NCBI GenBank assembly: GCA_003241895.1
Contig: QBLY01000002.1
Coordinates: 124,001 to 188,000, forward strand
Origin: Lysobacteraceae bacterium
Lineage (GTDB): Bacteria > Pseudomonadota > Gammaproteobacteria > Xanthomonadales > Xanthomonadaceae
DNA length: 64,000 nucleotides
Reading direction: 5' to 3'
Shown here in pieces: positions 8,827 through 18,039 of the stretch (the first letter of the stretch is position 1; every line of letters begins with the position of its first letter). The notes beneath the pieces were generated by a model. The model was not told the DNA's origin. It was given only the letters and a program-made list of their open reading frames with translations, and did no database searches. The translations under genes were made by a program, and so were the position numbers.

Positions 8827-9666
8827 ATGCCCAGCAAGATCCCCGACGGAGGCCAGCGCGGCTGGATCATCCCCATCGGTGGCGCCGAGGAAAAAGAAGA
8901 CCGGCCCGACATCCTGAGCCGCTTCGTTGCGCTTTGCGGCGGCAGCGAAGCCAACATCGTCGTCATCCCCAGCGCCAGCAAGCTGCGCGACACCGGCCCG
9001 CGCTACGTTTCGCTGTTCAAGGGCCTGGGCGCGGGCGAGGTGGAGTCGCTGGACTTCGACACCCGCCGCGACGCCGAAGAGCCCCGGCGGCTGGCGCGGC
9101 TTGAGCAGGCCAACGGCATCTTCATCACCGGCGGCAACCAGCTGCGCATCACCACGCTGCTGGGCGGCACGCCGGTGTCGCGCCTGATCCGCAGCCTCAA
9201 TGCCGGCGGCGTGCACGTGGCCGGCACCAGCGCCGGCGCGGCGGTGCTGAGCGAACACATGATCGCGTTCGGCGAAGAGGGCGGCTCGCCGCGTGCCGGC
9301 AGCGTGCGCCTGGCGCCCGGCCTGGGCCTGACCAACCGTTTCATCATTGACCAGCATTTCCGCCAGCGCGACCGCCTGGGCCGCCTGACCACGGCGCTGG
9401 CGTTCAACCCGTTCGCCATCGGCATCGGCCTGGACGAGGACACTGCGGCCTTCATCGGCCCGGACAACGAAGTGGAAGTGCTGGGCAGCGGCGGCGTCAC
9501 CGTGGTGGACGCGCACGGCCTGCAGTTCTCGTCCATGGACCAGGTGGCCGAAGGCGAGCCGGTCTGCGTGCTGGGCCTCGCGGTGCACGTGCTCACCGCC
9601 GGCGCCACTTTCAACCTGCATACGCGCCGCGCTTCGGCGGGCGCGCTTTCCGTCAGCAAGGAATAG
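8827..9666 (+). CDS. cphB: Cyanophycinase
   Basis: 279 aa. Serine peptidase of family S51 that degrades cyanophycin (multi-L-arginyl-poly-L-aspartate) to beta-Asp-Arg dipeptides. The nucleophile elbow is GTSAGA, with Ser135. Other family landmarks are IPIGGAEEKE near the N-terminus, GIFITGGNQLR, IIDQHFRQRDRLGRL and GIGLDEDTA. The length matches known CphB (about 270-280). It has no signal peptide, so it is cytosolic and would mobilise an internal reserve. The start ATG 8827 follows the dipeptidase stop by 4 bp, and the stop is 9 bp before cphA, so synthesis and degradation appear co-transcribed. Confidence 0.95.
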   Translation: MPSKIPDGGQRGWIIPIGGAEEKEDRPDILSRFVALCGGSEANIVVIPSASKLRDTGPRYVSLFKGLGAGEVESLDFDTRRDAEEPRRLARLEQANGIFITGGNQLRITTLLGGTPVSRLIRSLNAGGVHVAGTSAGAAVLSEHMIAFGEEGGSPRAGSVRLAPGLGLTNRFIIDQHFRQRDRLGRLTTALAFNPFAIGIGLDEDTAAFIGPDNEVEVLGSGGVTVVDAHGLQFSSMDQVAEGEPVCVLGLAVHVLTAGATFNLHTRRASAGALSVSKE

Positions 9667-9675
9667 GAAGCAACC

Positions 9676-12465
9676 ATGCGCATCCTCGACCGTTCTATCT
9701 ACGTGGGCCCGTCGCTGTATGCACATTTCCCGGTCATCCGGCTCGAGCTGGACCTGGCCGAACTGGAGGACTGGCCAACCGCGAAGCTGGGGCCGGCCTT
9801 CATCGACGGCCTGGTGGCGGCGCTGCCGGGGCTGGCCGGGCACGGCTGCTCCTACCGCGAGCCGGGCGGCTTCATCCGCCGCATGACCGAAGGCGAGGGC
9901 ACCTGGCTGGGCCATGTGCTCGAACACGTCGCCATCGAACTGCAGAACGTCGCCGGCGAAGATGTCACGTTCGGCAAGACCCGCAGCACCGACAAACCCG
10001 GCGTGTATTCGGTGGTTTACGAATACGTGCAGAAGGAAGAGGGCGTCGCCGCCGGCGAGCTGGCGATGCGCCTGCTGTCGTCGCTGCTGCCGCCCGAACT
10101 GCGCACCGCCGGCAGCGTGCCCGACGACTGGCAGTGGGACGCGGCGCGCGATGAGTTCATCCGCTACGCGCAGCGTCGCGCGCTGGGGCCGTCGACCATG
10201 TCGCTGGTGCGAGCGGCCGAAGAGCGCGGCATTCCCTGGCTTCGCCTGAACGGGCAGTCGCTGGTGCAGCTGGGCCACGGCAAGTTCCAGCAGCGCATCC
10301 AGGCCACCGTGACCGGCCGCACGCCGCACATCGCGGTGGAGCTGGCCAGCGACAAGGAAGAAACCAACAAGATCCTCGGGACGCTGGGCCTGCCGGTGCC
10401 ACGCCAGGAGCTGGTGCAGAGCGAATCGGCCGCCATCCGCGCCGCGCGCAAGATCGGCTTCCCGGTGGTCACCAAGCCCTACAACGGCAACCACGGCCGC
10501 GGCATCTCGATCTGCCTGCGCACCGACGACGAAGTGGTGGAAGGCTACAACAAGGCCAAGGAAATATCGCGCTCGGTGATCGTCGAGACCTTCCTGGAGG
10601 GCGACGACCATCGCCTGCTGGTGGTGAACGGCGAGCTCGTGGCCGCCACGCGGCGCACGCCCGGCCACGTGGTCGGTGACGGCGCCCACACCATCGCCCA
10701 ACTGGTGGAAATCGTGAACCAGGACCCGCGCCGCGGCGTTGGCCACGAGAAGGTGCTGACCCGCATCGAGATCGACGCCCAGGCCCAGATGATGATGGCC
10801 CGTGAAGGCGTGGACGCCGGCACCGTGCTTGACGCTGGTCGCGTCGTCTACCTGCGCTCCACCGCCAACCTGTCCACCGGCGGCACCGCCACCGACGTCA
10901 CCGACATCATCCACCCCGACAACCGCGACATGGCCGTGCGCGCCATCCGTGCCATCGGCCTGGACGTGGGCGGAGTGGACTTCCTCACCACCAACATCGC
11001 CGAAAGCTACAAGGCCATTGGCGGCGGCATCTGTGAATGCAACGCCGCGCCCGGCTTCCGCATGCACGTGGCACCCAGCGAAGGTACGCCGCGCGACGTC
11101 GCCGGCCCGGTGATCGACATGCTGTTCCCGCCGGGCGCGCCGTCGCGCGTGCCGATCGCCGCGGTCACCGGCACCAACGGCAAGACCACCACCGCGCGCA
11201 TGCTGGCCCACATCACCAAGATGGCCGGCTACACCCCGGGCATGACCACCACCGACGGCGTCTACATCGACGGCCAGCGCACGGTGGAGGGCGACATGAC
11301 CGGGCCGGTGTCGGCGCGCATGGTGCTGGCCGACCCGCAGATCGACCTGGCGGTGCTGGAAACCGCGCGCGGCGGCCTGCTGCGCGCCGGCATGGGCGTG
11401 CGCCACGTCAACGTGGGCGCGGTGCTGAACGTGCAGTCCGACCACCTGGGCATCAAGGGCATCGACACGCTTGAGCAGTTGGCCGAGGTGAAGTGCATCG
11501 TGGTCGAAGTGGCCACCGATTGCGCGGTGCTCAACGCCGACGACCCCCAGGTGCTGAAGATGTCCGGGTACACCGATGCCAAGGTGATCTGCTACGTCAC
11601 CATGAACCCGCAGCACGGGCTGGTGCGCGAACACATCCGCGCCGGAGGCCGGGCCTGCGCGCTGGAGGCCGGGATCAACGGCCAGATGATTACGCTGTAC
11701 GACAAGGGCAGCCACATCCCGCTGCTGTGGACCCACCTGATCCCCGCCACCATGGAAGGCCGCGCGCTGCACAACGTTCAGAACGCGATGGTGGCGGCGT
11801 CCATGGCGTTCTCGCTGGGCATCAAGCTCGACGCCATCCGCCAGGGCCTGCGCACCTTCGACACCACGTTCTTCCAGGCGCCCGGGCGCATGAACGTGTA
11901 CAACGAGCATCCTTTCAAGGTGCTGTTCGACTACGGCCACAACGCGCATGCGGTGGGCGCGATGGCCGACCTCGCCCAGCGCCTGGACGTCACCGGCCGC
12001 CGCATCGTGGTCATGGCAGGCCCGGGTGACCGGCGCGACGAGGACCTGGTGGCGATTGCCGACGCGGTGGCGGGCCGCTTCGACCACTATATCTGCCGCC
12101 GCGACGACGGCCTGCGCGGCCGCGACGGCGACGAAGTGCCGCGCATCCAGGCCAAGGCGTTGATGGCAAAGGGCGTGCCGGCGGACGCCATCTCGATCAT
12201 CCCCGATGAACAGGAGGCCATCGACGCCGCGCTGCGCATGGGCCAACCGGGCGACCTGCTGCTGGTGTTCGCCGATGCACTGGTGCGGTCTTGGAAGCAG
12301 GTCACCAAGTTCCGTCCCGAAGGCGGCGCCGCGGCTTCGCCGGCACCGTTGGCGGCGCACTTTGCGATGCCCGAGGCCGTGCGCGAAGAGCCCGCGCTGA
12401 GCGATTTCGAAGGCGTGGTGCGGGACGAGCGCGGCGTGCACCTGCCGCGCGAGGAAAACGACTGA
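9676..12465 (+). CDS. cphA: Cyanophycin synthetase
   Basis: 929 aa. Polymerises aspartate and arginine into cyanophycin, using two ATP per Asp-Arg unit. Three parts are visible: an N-terminal domain (about 1-215); an ATP-grasp domain (about 220-490; ELASDKEETNKILG, FPVVTKPYNGNHGRGI) that adds Asp to the backbone; and a Mur-ligase-like domain with P-loop GTNGKTTT (499-506) and TDGVYIDG, ETARGGLLR, NVQSDHLG motifs that adds Arg. The length is close to typical CphA (about 870-900). RBS AGGAAG lies 6 nt before ATG 9676. It overlaps the next gene's upstream region and is almost certainly co-translated with it. Confidence 0.96.
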   Translation: MRILDRSIYVGPSLYAHFPVIRLELDLAELEDWPTAKLGPAFIDGLVAALPGLAGHGCSYREPGGFIRRMTEGEGTWLGHVLEHVAIELQNVAGEDVTFGKTRSTDKPGVYSVVYEYVQKEEGVAAGELAMRLLSSLLPPELRTAGSVPDDWQWDAARDEFIRYAQRRALGPSTMSLVRAAEERGIPWLRLNGQSLVQLGHGKFQQRIQATVTGRTPHIAVELASDKEETNKILGTLGLPVPRQELVQSESAAIRAARKIGFPVVTKPYNGNHGRGISICLRTDDEVVEGYNKAKEISRSVIVETFLEGDDHRLLVVNGELVAATRRTPGHVVGDGAHTIAQLVEIVNQDPRRGVGHEKVLTRIEIDAQAQMMMAREGVDAGTVLDAGRVVYLRSTANLSTGGTATDVTDIIHPDNRDMAVRAIRAIGLDVGGVDFLTTNIAESYKAIGGGICECNAAPGFRMHVAPSEGTPRDVAGPVIDMLFPPGAPSRVPIAAVTGTNGKTTTARMLAHITKMAGYTPGMTTTDGVYIDGQRTVEGDMTGPVSARMVLADPQIDLAVLETARGGLLRAGMGVRHVNVGAVLNVQSDHLGIKGIDTLEQLAEVKCIVVEVATDCAVLNADDPQVLKMSGYTDAKVICYVTMNPQHGLVREHIRAGGRACALEAGINGQMITLYDKGSHIPLLWTHLIPATMEGRALHNVQNAMVAASMAFSLGIKLDAIRQGLRTFDTTFFQAPGRMNVYNEHPFKVLFDYGHNAHAVGAMADLAQRLDVTGRRIVVMAGPGDRRDEDLVAIADAVAGRFDHYICRRDDGLRGRDGDEVPRIQAKALMAKGVPADAISIIPDEQEAIDAALRMGQPGDLLLVFADALVRSWKQVTKFRPEGGAAASPAPLAAHFAMPEAVREEPALSDFEGVVRDERGVHLPREEND

Positions 12466-12470
12466 ACACC

Positions 12471-14222
12471 TTGAACCCCCTGCCGTTCGACGATTCGCGC
12501 CGGCTTACCGGGCCCAACCTGTACTTCGCCGGCACCGGTGCGGTGCTGGAAACGGTGGGCGAAGGTGCGGACGATCCGGCCGCTTGGGCCGGGTGGCGCG
12601 AGCGCGTGCTGCGCATGGGCGGCGCGTTCGGCTGGCCGGTCGAAACGGTGATGGTGCGTCCGCATCCCGGCGGCGCGGCGCTGGCTTTCACGGCGCCGTC
12701 GGACGGGCTGTACGCCGCCACCGAGGTCAATGAATGGGCGTGGCTTTCGCAGCTGCGCGCCTTCGTGCTGCATGCGCCGGGACATCCGGCGGCGTGGGAC
12801 GAGGCGTCCGCGCAGCACACGCTGGCGGCGATGGTGGCCGATGAAAATCATGCGCGGTTGCGCGCACTGCAAGCGCAGGCGCAGGCACGCGGGGTGCCGG
12901 TGCTGGCCGATGACGAGGCCCTGACCCTGGGCCTGGGCGAGGGCGGCCAGACCTGGCCCATCAACGCGCTGCCCGAAGTTGCCGACGTGCACTGGGCGGC
13001 GCTGCACGCCATTCCCACCGCGATGGTCACCGGCACCAACGGCAAGACCACCACCACGCGGCTGCTGGCCGCGATGCTGCGCGCGCACGGGCTGCGCAGT
13101 GGCCACAGCTGCACCGACGGCGTGTTCGTGGCCGGCGAGCAGATCGCCAGCGGCGACTTCTCGGGTCCCGGCGGCGCGCGGGCAGTGCTGCGCGACCCGC
13201 GCGTGCAGGCGGCGGCGCTGGAAACCGCGCGCGGCGGCATGCTGCGCCGCGGCCTGGTGCTGCCGCGCGTGGACGCGGCGGCCGTGACCAACGTCAGCGA
13301 CGACCACTTCGGCGAATACGGCATCTTCGATCTCGACGCCCTGGTCGAAGCCAAGCTCACCGTCGCGCGCGCGCTGGACGCCGGCGGCGTGCTGGTGCTC
13401 AACGCCGACGACGCGCGGCTGGCGGCGCGGGGTGAATCGCTGCACTGCCGCTTCGCCTGGTTCGCGCGTGACCACGACCATCCGCGCCTGCGTGCGCACC
13501 GCGCCATAGGCGGCGCCACCTGCGGCGTTCGCGACGGCCAGCTGCATCTCGCCAGCGGCGAGGCCGGCGTGGACATCGCCGACATCAGCACCATGCCGCT
13601 CACCGAGGGTGGCCTGGCCGAATACAACATCGGCAACGCCGCCGCGGCCAGCCTGCTGGCGCAGGCGCTGGGCGTGCCTGCGGCCACCATCGCCGGCGTG
13701 CTGTCGCGCTTCGGCAGCGAGCCCGGCGACAACCCGGGCCGCCTGCAGCGCTGGAACTTCGGCGGCCTGCGCCTGCTGCTCGACTACGCCCACAACCCCG
13801 AGGGCCTGCGCGGCCTGCTGCGCGTTGCCCGCGCCGGCGGCCCCAAGCGCCTGGGCCTGGTGCTGGGCCAGGCCGGCAACCGCGGCAATGACGACATCCG
13901 CGCCCTGGCCGGCGTGGCCGCCGATGCCAAGCCCGACCTGGTCGTGTTGAAGGACATCGATGGCTTCATCCGGGGCCGCGAAACCGGCGAAGTGGCCCAG
14001 GTGCTCGGCGCCGAACTGCGCCAGCGCGGCCTGCGCGACGACCAGCTGCGCGTCTGCCTGCCCGAGCTGGGCGCCGTTCGCGAACTGCTGTCGTGGTCCC
14101 AACCCGGCGACGTGCTGGTGCTCCCCATCCACGCCCTTGAAGCCAAGGCTGAGGTCCAGACGCTACTCGACGCCTTGGCCGCCTCCGGCTGGAAAGCCGG
14201 TGACCCCTTGCCGGAGCAGTGA
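12471..14222 (+). CDS. CphA-like Mur ligase without ATP-grasp domain
   Basis: 583 aa. Paralogue of the C-terminal half of CphA, in the last position of the cyanophycin operon. Residues 1-180 start with DSRRLTGPNLYF and show no ATP-grasp motif. A full Mur-ligase domain follows: P-loop GTNGKTTTT (about 188-196), CTDGVFVAG, ETARGGMLRRGL and VSDDHFGEYG. The C-terminal domain has LLDYAHNPEG. Shortened CphA-type proteins (CphA') are known beside cphA in beta- and gammaproteobacteria; their role is less clear than that of CphA. The start is uncertain: TTG 12471 is given, but CTG 12462, overlapping the cphA stop and 7 nt from GAGG, has better spacing. A perfect hairpin follows the stop. Confidence 0.85.
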   Translation: MNPLPFDDSRRLTGPNLYFAGTGAVLETVGEGADDPAAWAGWRERVLRMGGAFGWPVETVMVRPHPGGAALAFTAPSDGLYAATEVNEWAWLSQLRAFVLHAPGHPAAWDEASAQHTLAAMVADENHARLRALQAQAQARGVPVLADDEALTLGLGEGGQTWPINALPEVADVHWAALHAIPTAMVTGTNGKTTTTRLLAAMLRAHGLRSGHSCTDGVFVAGEQIASGDFSGPGGARAVLRDPRVQAAALETARGGMLRRGLVLPRVDAAAVTNVSDDHFGEYGIFDLDALVEAKLTVARALDAGGVLVLNADDARLAARGESLHCRFAWFARDHDHPRLRAHRAIGGATCGVRDGQLHLASGEAGVDIADISTMPLTEGGLAEYNIGNAAAASLLAQALGVPAATIAGVLSRFGSEPGDNPGRLQRWNFGGLRLLLDYAHNPEGLRGLLRVARAGGPKRLGLVLGQAGNRGNDDIRALAGVAADAKPDLVVLKDIDGFIRGRETGEVAQVLGAELRQRGLRDDQLRVCLPELGAVRELLSWSQPGDVLVLPIHALEAKAEVQTLLDALAASGWKAGDPLPEQ

Positions 14223-14255
14223 ACACGTACCAGCGACATGCTCGCGTGGGAAACA

Positions 14256-14316
14256 AAAAAATAGGGTCAGAGAATATATTTGCTTAAAGCAAATATATTC
14301 TCTGACCCTATTTTTT
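14256..14316. repeat. Perfect 61-bp GGGTCAG palindrome, probable two-way terminator
   Basis: Two exact 30-nt arms around a single central A (14286). The left arm reads A-tract, then TAGGGTCAGAGAATAT, and the right arm is its full complement ending in six T. Each strand therefore has a stem followed by a T-tract. It lies between the convergent Mur-ligase gene and the peptide-binding-protein gene, and its last base is the first base of the latter's stop codon. It shares the GGGTCAG core with the hairpin at 52661-52701. Such cores mark REP-like repeats associated with RAYT transposases in this bacterial group. Confidence 0.9.
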
Positions 14317-15869
14317 CAGCGGAGGCGGAGGAAGCGGGTGGGGTGGCGGTCCAGCGGGTTGGCTTCGAAGCCTTGGACCTCGGGGCGCACCAGGTGTTTG
14401 GACGTGTAGAAGTAGATCGGCACGATGGCGTGCGCCGACAGCAGCCGCGATTCGGCTTGGCGCAGGCGCGCGGAGCGTTCGTCCAATGTGGGCGCCACGT
14501 CCGCCGCGTCCAGAAGGGCGGTGAACTGGGCGTCGTCGTAACCGGTCCAGTTCGCGGGGCTTTCGGCGCGGAAGCCGTCCAGGAAATTGCGGGCATCGTC
14601 CACGTCGGCGATCCAGCCGCCGCGGAACACTTGGGTAATCACCTTCTGCCGGCGGTTGCCCACGAACACCTTCCACTCTTCGTTGCGCAGCCGCACCTTT
14701 GCGCCCAGCACGTCGCGCCACATCGCGGCCACGGCCAGCGACAGGCGACGGTGCGGCGTCGAAGTGTTGTAGCGCAGCTCCACTTCCAGCGGCTTGTCCG
14801 GCCCGTAGCCGGCCTGCGCATAGCGCTGCCGCGCCAGCGCCTCGCGCTGCTTCTGCGTGGAGCGGCCCCAGCCCAGCATGGCCGGCGTGTAGTCGGCCAC
14901 GCCCGGCGGCACCAGCCCGTAGGCCGGCGTTTCGCCCAGCCCCGTGACGTGGCGGGTGAGGATGTCGCGGTTGATCGCCAGCGACAGCGCCTCGCGCAGC
15001 GCCGGGTTGTCCTTGAACGGCGGCTGTTCGAGGTTGAAGCCCAGCCAGAACGCGCCCAGGTAAGGGCTGATGCGCAGCTGGTCGCCGAAGCGCTGGCGCA
15101 GCTGCGGCAGCGGCTGCGGCGGCACGGTTTCGGTGATGTGCAGGCCGCCGGCCTCGAAGCGCTTGAGTTCGCTGCTGGCGTCTTCGGTGACGTGGAAGCG
15201 CACGCGCTCGATGGATGCGGGTTCACGGAAGCGCGGGTTGCGTTCCAGCGTGATCATGGCCTGCGGAAGCCAGTCGGCCAGTTGGTAAGCGCCGTTCACC
15301 ACCAGCTTGCCCGGGCGCGTGTGCTGCGCGCCGTGCTCGGCGATCGCCGGCAGGTAAACCGGGTAGGCCGTGGGCAGGGTCAGCAGCCGCGGCAGGTCGG
15401 CGCTGCGGCTCAGGGTGAACACCACGGTGGCCGGGTTCGGCGCGGCCACGCCCAGCCGTGCCGGCGGCAATTCGCCGCGCTGCACCCGGGCCGCATTCTC
15501 TATGGCGTCGAAATGCCCCGCGAAAGGCGCCGCGGTCCGCGGCGCGAAGGCGCGGCGGAAGCTGGCCACCACCTGGGGCGCGTCCAGCGCCTCCCCGTTG
15601 GACCAGCGCAGGTCCGGCCGCAGATGGAAAGTCCAGGCGCGGCCATCGCCGGAAACCTCCCAGCGCTGCGCCATGCCCGGGATCAGCCGACCGGCGCCGT
15701 CCTCGGCCACCAGGCCTTCGTACAAGTCCCGCAGTACGTTGGCACAGGCCACCTCGGGGCACCGATGTGCGTCGAGGGTGGAGGGTTCCGGTCCGTTGCC
15801 TCGATCGAGCACCTGGCCCCAGGCCGGGCCGCAACACAGCAGCAGCAGGGACAGGACGGTCGCTTTCAC
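14316..15869 (-). CDS. Peptide-type ABC transporter substrate-binding protein (OppA/SBP family 5)
   Basis: 517 aa periplasmic binding protein. It has a signal peptide ([18 protein letters not shown]) followed by the family-5 fold: [44 protein letters not shown] and later [12 protein letters not shown]. This is the group that binds oligopeptides, nickel or murein peptides. GTG 15869 is chosen because it starts directly at the signal peptide; an in-frame ATG at 15920 would add 17 residues including acidic ones. It stands alone, without permease or ATPase beside it. The nearest partner is the lone DppB-like permease 7 kb away across the cph operon. It is divergent from gshA by 81 bp, and its stop touches the palindrome. 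Confidence 0.88.
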   Translation of the reverse strand: MKATVLSLLLLCCGPAWGQVLDRGNGPEPSTLDAHRCPEVACANVLRDLYEGLVAEDGAGRLIPGMAQRWEVSGDGRAWTFHLRPDLRWSNGEALDAPQVVASFRRAFAPRTAAPFAGHFDAIENAARVQRGELPPARLGVAAPNPATVVFTLSRSADLPRLLTLPTAYPVYLPAIAEHGAQHTRPGKLVVNGAYQLADWLPQAMITLERNPRFREPASIERVRFHVTEDASSELKRFEAGGLHITETVPPQPLPQLRQRFGDQLRISPYLGAFWLGFNLEQPPFKDNPALREALSLAINRDILTRHVTGLGETPAYGLVPPGVADYTPAMLGWGRSTQKQREALARQRYAQAGYGPDKPLEVELRYNTSTPHRRLSLAVAAMWRDVLGAKVRLRNEEWKVFVGNRRQKVITQVFRGGWIADVDDARNFLDGFRAESPANWTGYDDAQFTALLDAADVAPTLDERSARLRQAESRLLSAHAIVPIYFYTSKHLVRPEVQGFEANPLDRHPTRFLRLR

Positions 15870-15950
15870 GGGGCGCGGGATAAGATCAGCATCCTTGCGA
15901 TTGTAGGCCAGCGCCCGCATTTCGCTTCCAACCCCTGCAAGGCGCCTCCC

Positions 15951-17315
15951 GTGTCCGGACCCAGCAACGCCAAGGAAAGCCCCATCACCGACCACCGCCA
16001 ACTGGTCGAGTACCTCTCGTCCGGTTCGCGGCCCGAGTCGGAATGGACCATCGGCACCGAGCACGAGAAGTTCGGCTTCCGGCTCGACGACCTTCGCCCG
16101 CCCACCTGGGCTGGCCCACAGGGCATCGAAGCCATGCTGCGCGGCCTGACCCGATTCGGCTGGGAGCCATTCGAAGAGAAGGGCAAGCTGATCGCCCTTT
16201 ACAAGGACGGCGCGTCGGTGACGCTGGAACCTGCCGGCCAGCTTGAGCTGTCGGGCGCGATGCTGCGCGACATCCATGAAACCTGCCGCGAAACCAACCA
16301 GCACCTGCGCGAGGTCAAGACCGTCAGCCAGGAGCTGGGCCTGGGCTTCCTGGGCATGGGCTTCCAGCCCAAGTGGCGCCGCGACGAAATGCCGTGGATG
16401 CCCAAGGGCCGCTACCAGATCATGCGCGACTACATGCCCAAGCGCGGCAACCTGGGCCTGGACATGATGACGCGCACCTGCACGGTGCAGGTGAACCTGG
16501 ATTTCTCCAGCGAAGCCGACATGGTGAAGAAGTTCCGCGTTTCGCTGGCGCTGCAGCCCATCGCCACCGCGCTGTTCGCCGATTCGCCGTTCATCGAGGG
16601 CAAGCCCAACGGCTACCTCAGCTACCGCTCGCACATCTGGACCGACACCGACCCTGACCGAACCGGCATGCTCGACTTCGTGTTCGAAGATGGGTTTTCG
16701 TTCGAACGCTACGTGGACTACCTGCTCGACGTGCCGATGTACTTCAGCTACCGAAACGGCGAATACATCGACCTCAGCGGCCAGAGCTTCCGCAAGTTCC
16801 TGCGCGGCGAGCTCGACGCACTGCCGGGAAAGCTGCCCACCCTGACCGACTGGGCCGACCACATGACCACTGCCTTCCCCGAAGTGCGGCTGAAGAAATA
16901 CCTGGAAATGCGCGGCGCCGACGGCGGCCCCTGGAACCGCCTGTGCGCGCTGCCGGCGTTCTGGGTCGGCCTGCTGTACGACAGCGAGGCGCTGGACGCG
17001 GCCTGGGACCTGGTGAAGGACTTCACGATGGAGGAACGCCATGCCCTGCGCGACGGCGTGCCCCGGCACGCGCTCAAGCTGCCGTTCCGCGGCGCCACCG
17101 TGCGCGAGCTTGCGCTCGAGGCGCTGAAGATCGCCGGCCAGGGCCTCAAGCGCCGCAACCGCCTCAATGAGAGCGGCACCAGCGAAGCGGTTTTCCTGGA
17201 GCCGCTGGTGGAACTGGCGCTGGCCAATGAAACGCCGGCCGAGCGCAAGCTGGCGCTGTACCACGGTGAGTGGGGCGGCAGCGTCGACCCGGTGTTCAAG
17301 GAATTCGCTTACTGA
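15951..17315 (+). CDS. gshA: Glutamate-cysteine ligase, plant type
   Basis: 454 aa cytosolic enzyme for the first, rate-limiting step of glutathione synthesis (L-Glu + L-Cys + ATP). Family marks: [11 protein letters not shown] near the N-terminus, [36 protein letters not shown] and a C-terminal block around [15 protein letters not shown]. This plant-type GCL (about 455 aa) is the form found in xanthomonads and alphaproteobacteria, not the enterobacterial type. GTG 15951 gives the expected N-terminus ([20 protein letters not shown]); upstream codons are a GC-driven open frame. It is followed after 1 bp by a UPF0149 gene, forming an operon. Confidence 0.94.
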   Translation: MSGPSNAKESPITDHRQLVEYLSSGSRPESEWTIGTEHEKFGFRLDDLRPPTWAGPQGIEAMLRGLTRFGWEPFEEKGKLIALYKDGASVTLEPAGQLELSGAMLRDIHETCRETNQHLREVKTVSQELGLGFLGMGFQPKWRRDEMPWMPKGRYQIMRDYMPKRGNLGLDMMTRTCTVQVNLDFSSEADMVKKFRVSLALQPIATALFADSPFIEGKPNGYLSYRSHIWTDTDPDRTGMLDFVFEDGFSFERYVDYLLDVPMYFSYRNGEYIDLSGQSFRKFLRGELDALPGKLPTLTDWADHMTTAFPEVRLKKYLEMRGADGGPWNRLCALPAFWVGLLYDSEALDAAWDLVKDFTMEERHALRDGVPRHALKLPFRGATVRELALEALKIAGQGLKRRNRLNESGTSEAVFLEPLVELALANETPAERKLALYHGEWGGSVDPVFKEFAY

Positions 17316-17316
17316 C

Positions 17317-18039
17317 ATGGGCACGATCAAAGCCGACTGGTTCCGCGCCAACGACGAGCGCATCGAAGCCCTCGACCACCTGCTCGAGCAGCGCGCGGTG
17401 CCGCACGGCGGCTACGGGCTCGAACAACTCGACGGTTTCCTGAGCGCCGTGGTGGTGAGCCCGGGCGAGACGATTGTGCCGAGCGAATGGCTGGCGAAGG
17501 TCTGGGGCAAGACGCCGCCGCGCTGGGAAGGCCCGGCCGACGAAGCCGCCGTGATGGAGCTGCTGATGCTGGCTTGGCAAACCGCCGCCCGCCGCGTGCG
17601 CTTCAACGGCGACGAGGTGACGGTGGACGGCGCGCTGTTCTGGTGGCTGCCCGATGATCCCAACGCCGAACACGGCGACGACCTGGACGTTGGCGCTGCC
17701 TGGGGCGCGGGTTTCCTGGACGGCATGGAGCTGCGCAGCGACGCCTGGGACGAGTGGATCGCCAAGGACGACTGGATCGGCGAGGTCGAGGCCTATGTCG
17801 AAGCGTTGGCCGTGGGCAGCTATCCGCCCGAGGAAGAGGGCGGCGCGCCGACAACGCTGACCTACACCGAACGCCTGGAAATCCACGCCGGCCTGAGCGA
17901 CATGCTGCACGACCTGCACTGCCACCGCATCGAGTCGCTGACCCCGCGCGAACCGATACGCCGCGCCGCCGCCCCCGAGCGCAACGACCCCTGCCCCTGC
18001 GGCTCGGGCAAGAAGTTCAAGAAGTGCTGCGGCGGCTGA
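17317..18039 (+). CDS. UPF0149 (YecA-like) protein with C-terminal SEC-C zinc motif
   Basis: 240 aa. The N-terminal and middle region ([24 protein letters not shown], then WGAGFLDGM) matches the UPF0149/YecA fold. The C-terminus ends in the SEC-C motif [13 protein letters not shown], which binds zinc in SecA and many other proteins. The family is widespread, with no firmly assigned reaction. YecA of E. coli has been linked to SecA and the ribosome, so a role in protein quality control or export is possible here, by analogy only. It starts 1 bp after the gshA stop and its TGA overlaps the ATG of the next gene. Confidence 0.85.
   Translation: MGTIKADWFRANDERIEALDHLLEQRAVPHGGYGLEQLDGFLSAVVVSPGETIVPSEWLAKVWGKTPPRWEGPADEAAVMELLMLAWQTAARRVRFNGDEVTVDGALFWWLPDDPNAEHGDDLDVGAAWGAGFLDGMELRSDAWDEWIAKDDWIGEVEAYVEALAVGSYPPEEEGGAPTTLTYTERLEIHAGLSDMLHDLHCHRIESLTPREPIRRAAAPERNDPCPCGSGKKFKKCCGG

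Noticed and set aside
8722-12441. A 1239-codon open frame on the minus strand opposite iadA, cphB and cphA
   Set aside because: It is the mirror of strongly GC3-biased genes. The translation is His/Ala/Gly/Arg-rich low-complexity text without motifs, while the plus strand encodes clear enzymes.
14280-15950. A long plus-strand open frame upstream of gshA, in frame with it
   Set aside because: It is antisense to the peptide-binding protein gene and has shadow composition. The homologous gshA region begins only at GTG 15951.
15870-17363. Minus-strand frame extending the peptide-binding protein N-terminus by some 500 codons across gshA
   Set aside because: A signal peptide starts at GTG 15869; the upstream part is antisense to gshA.
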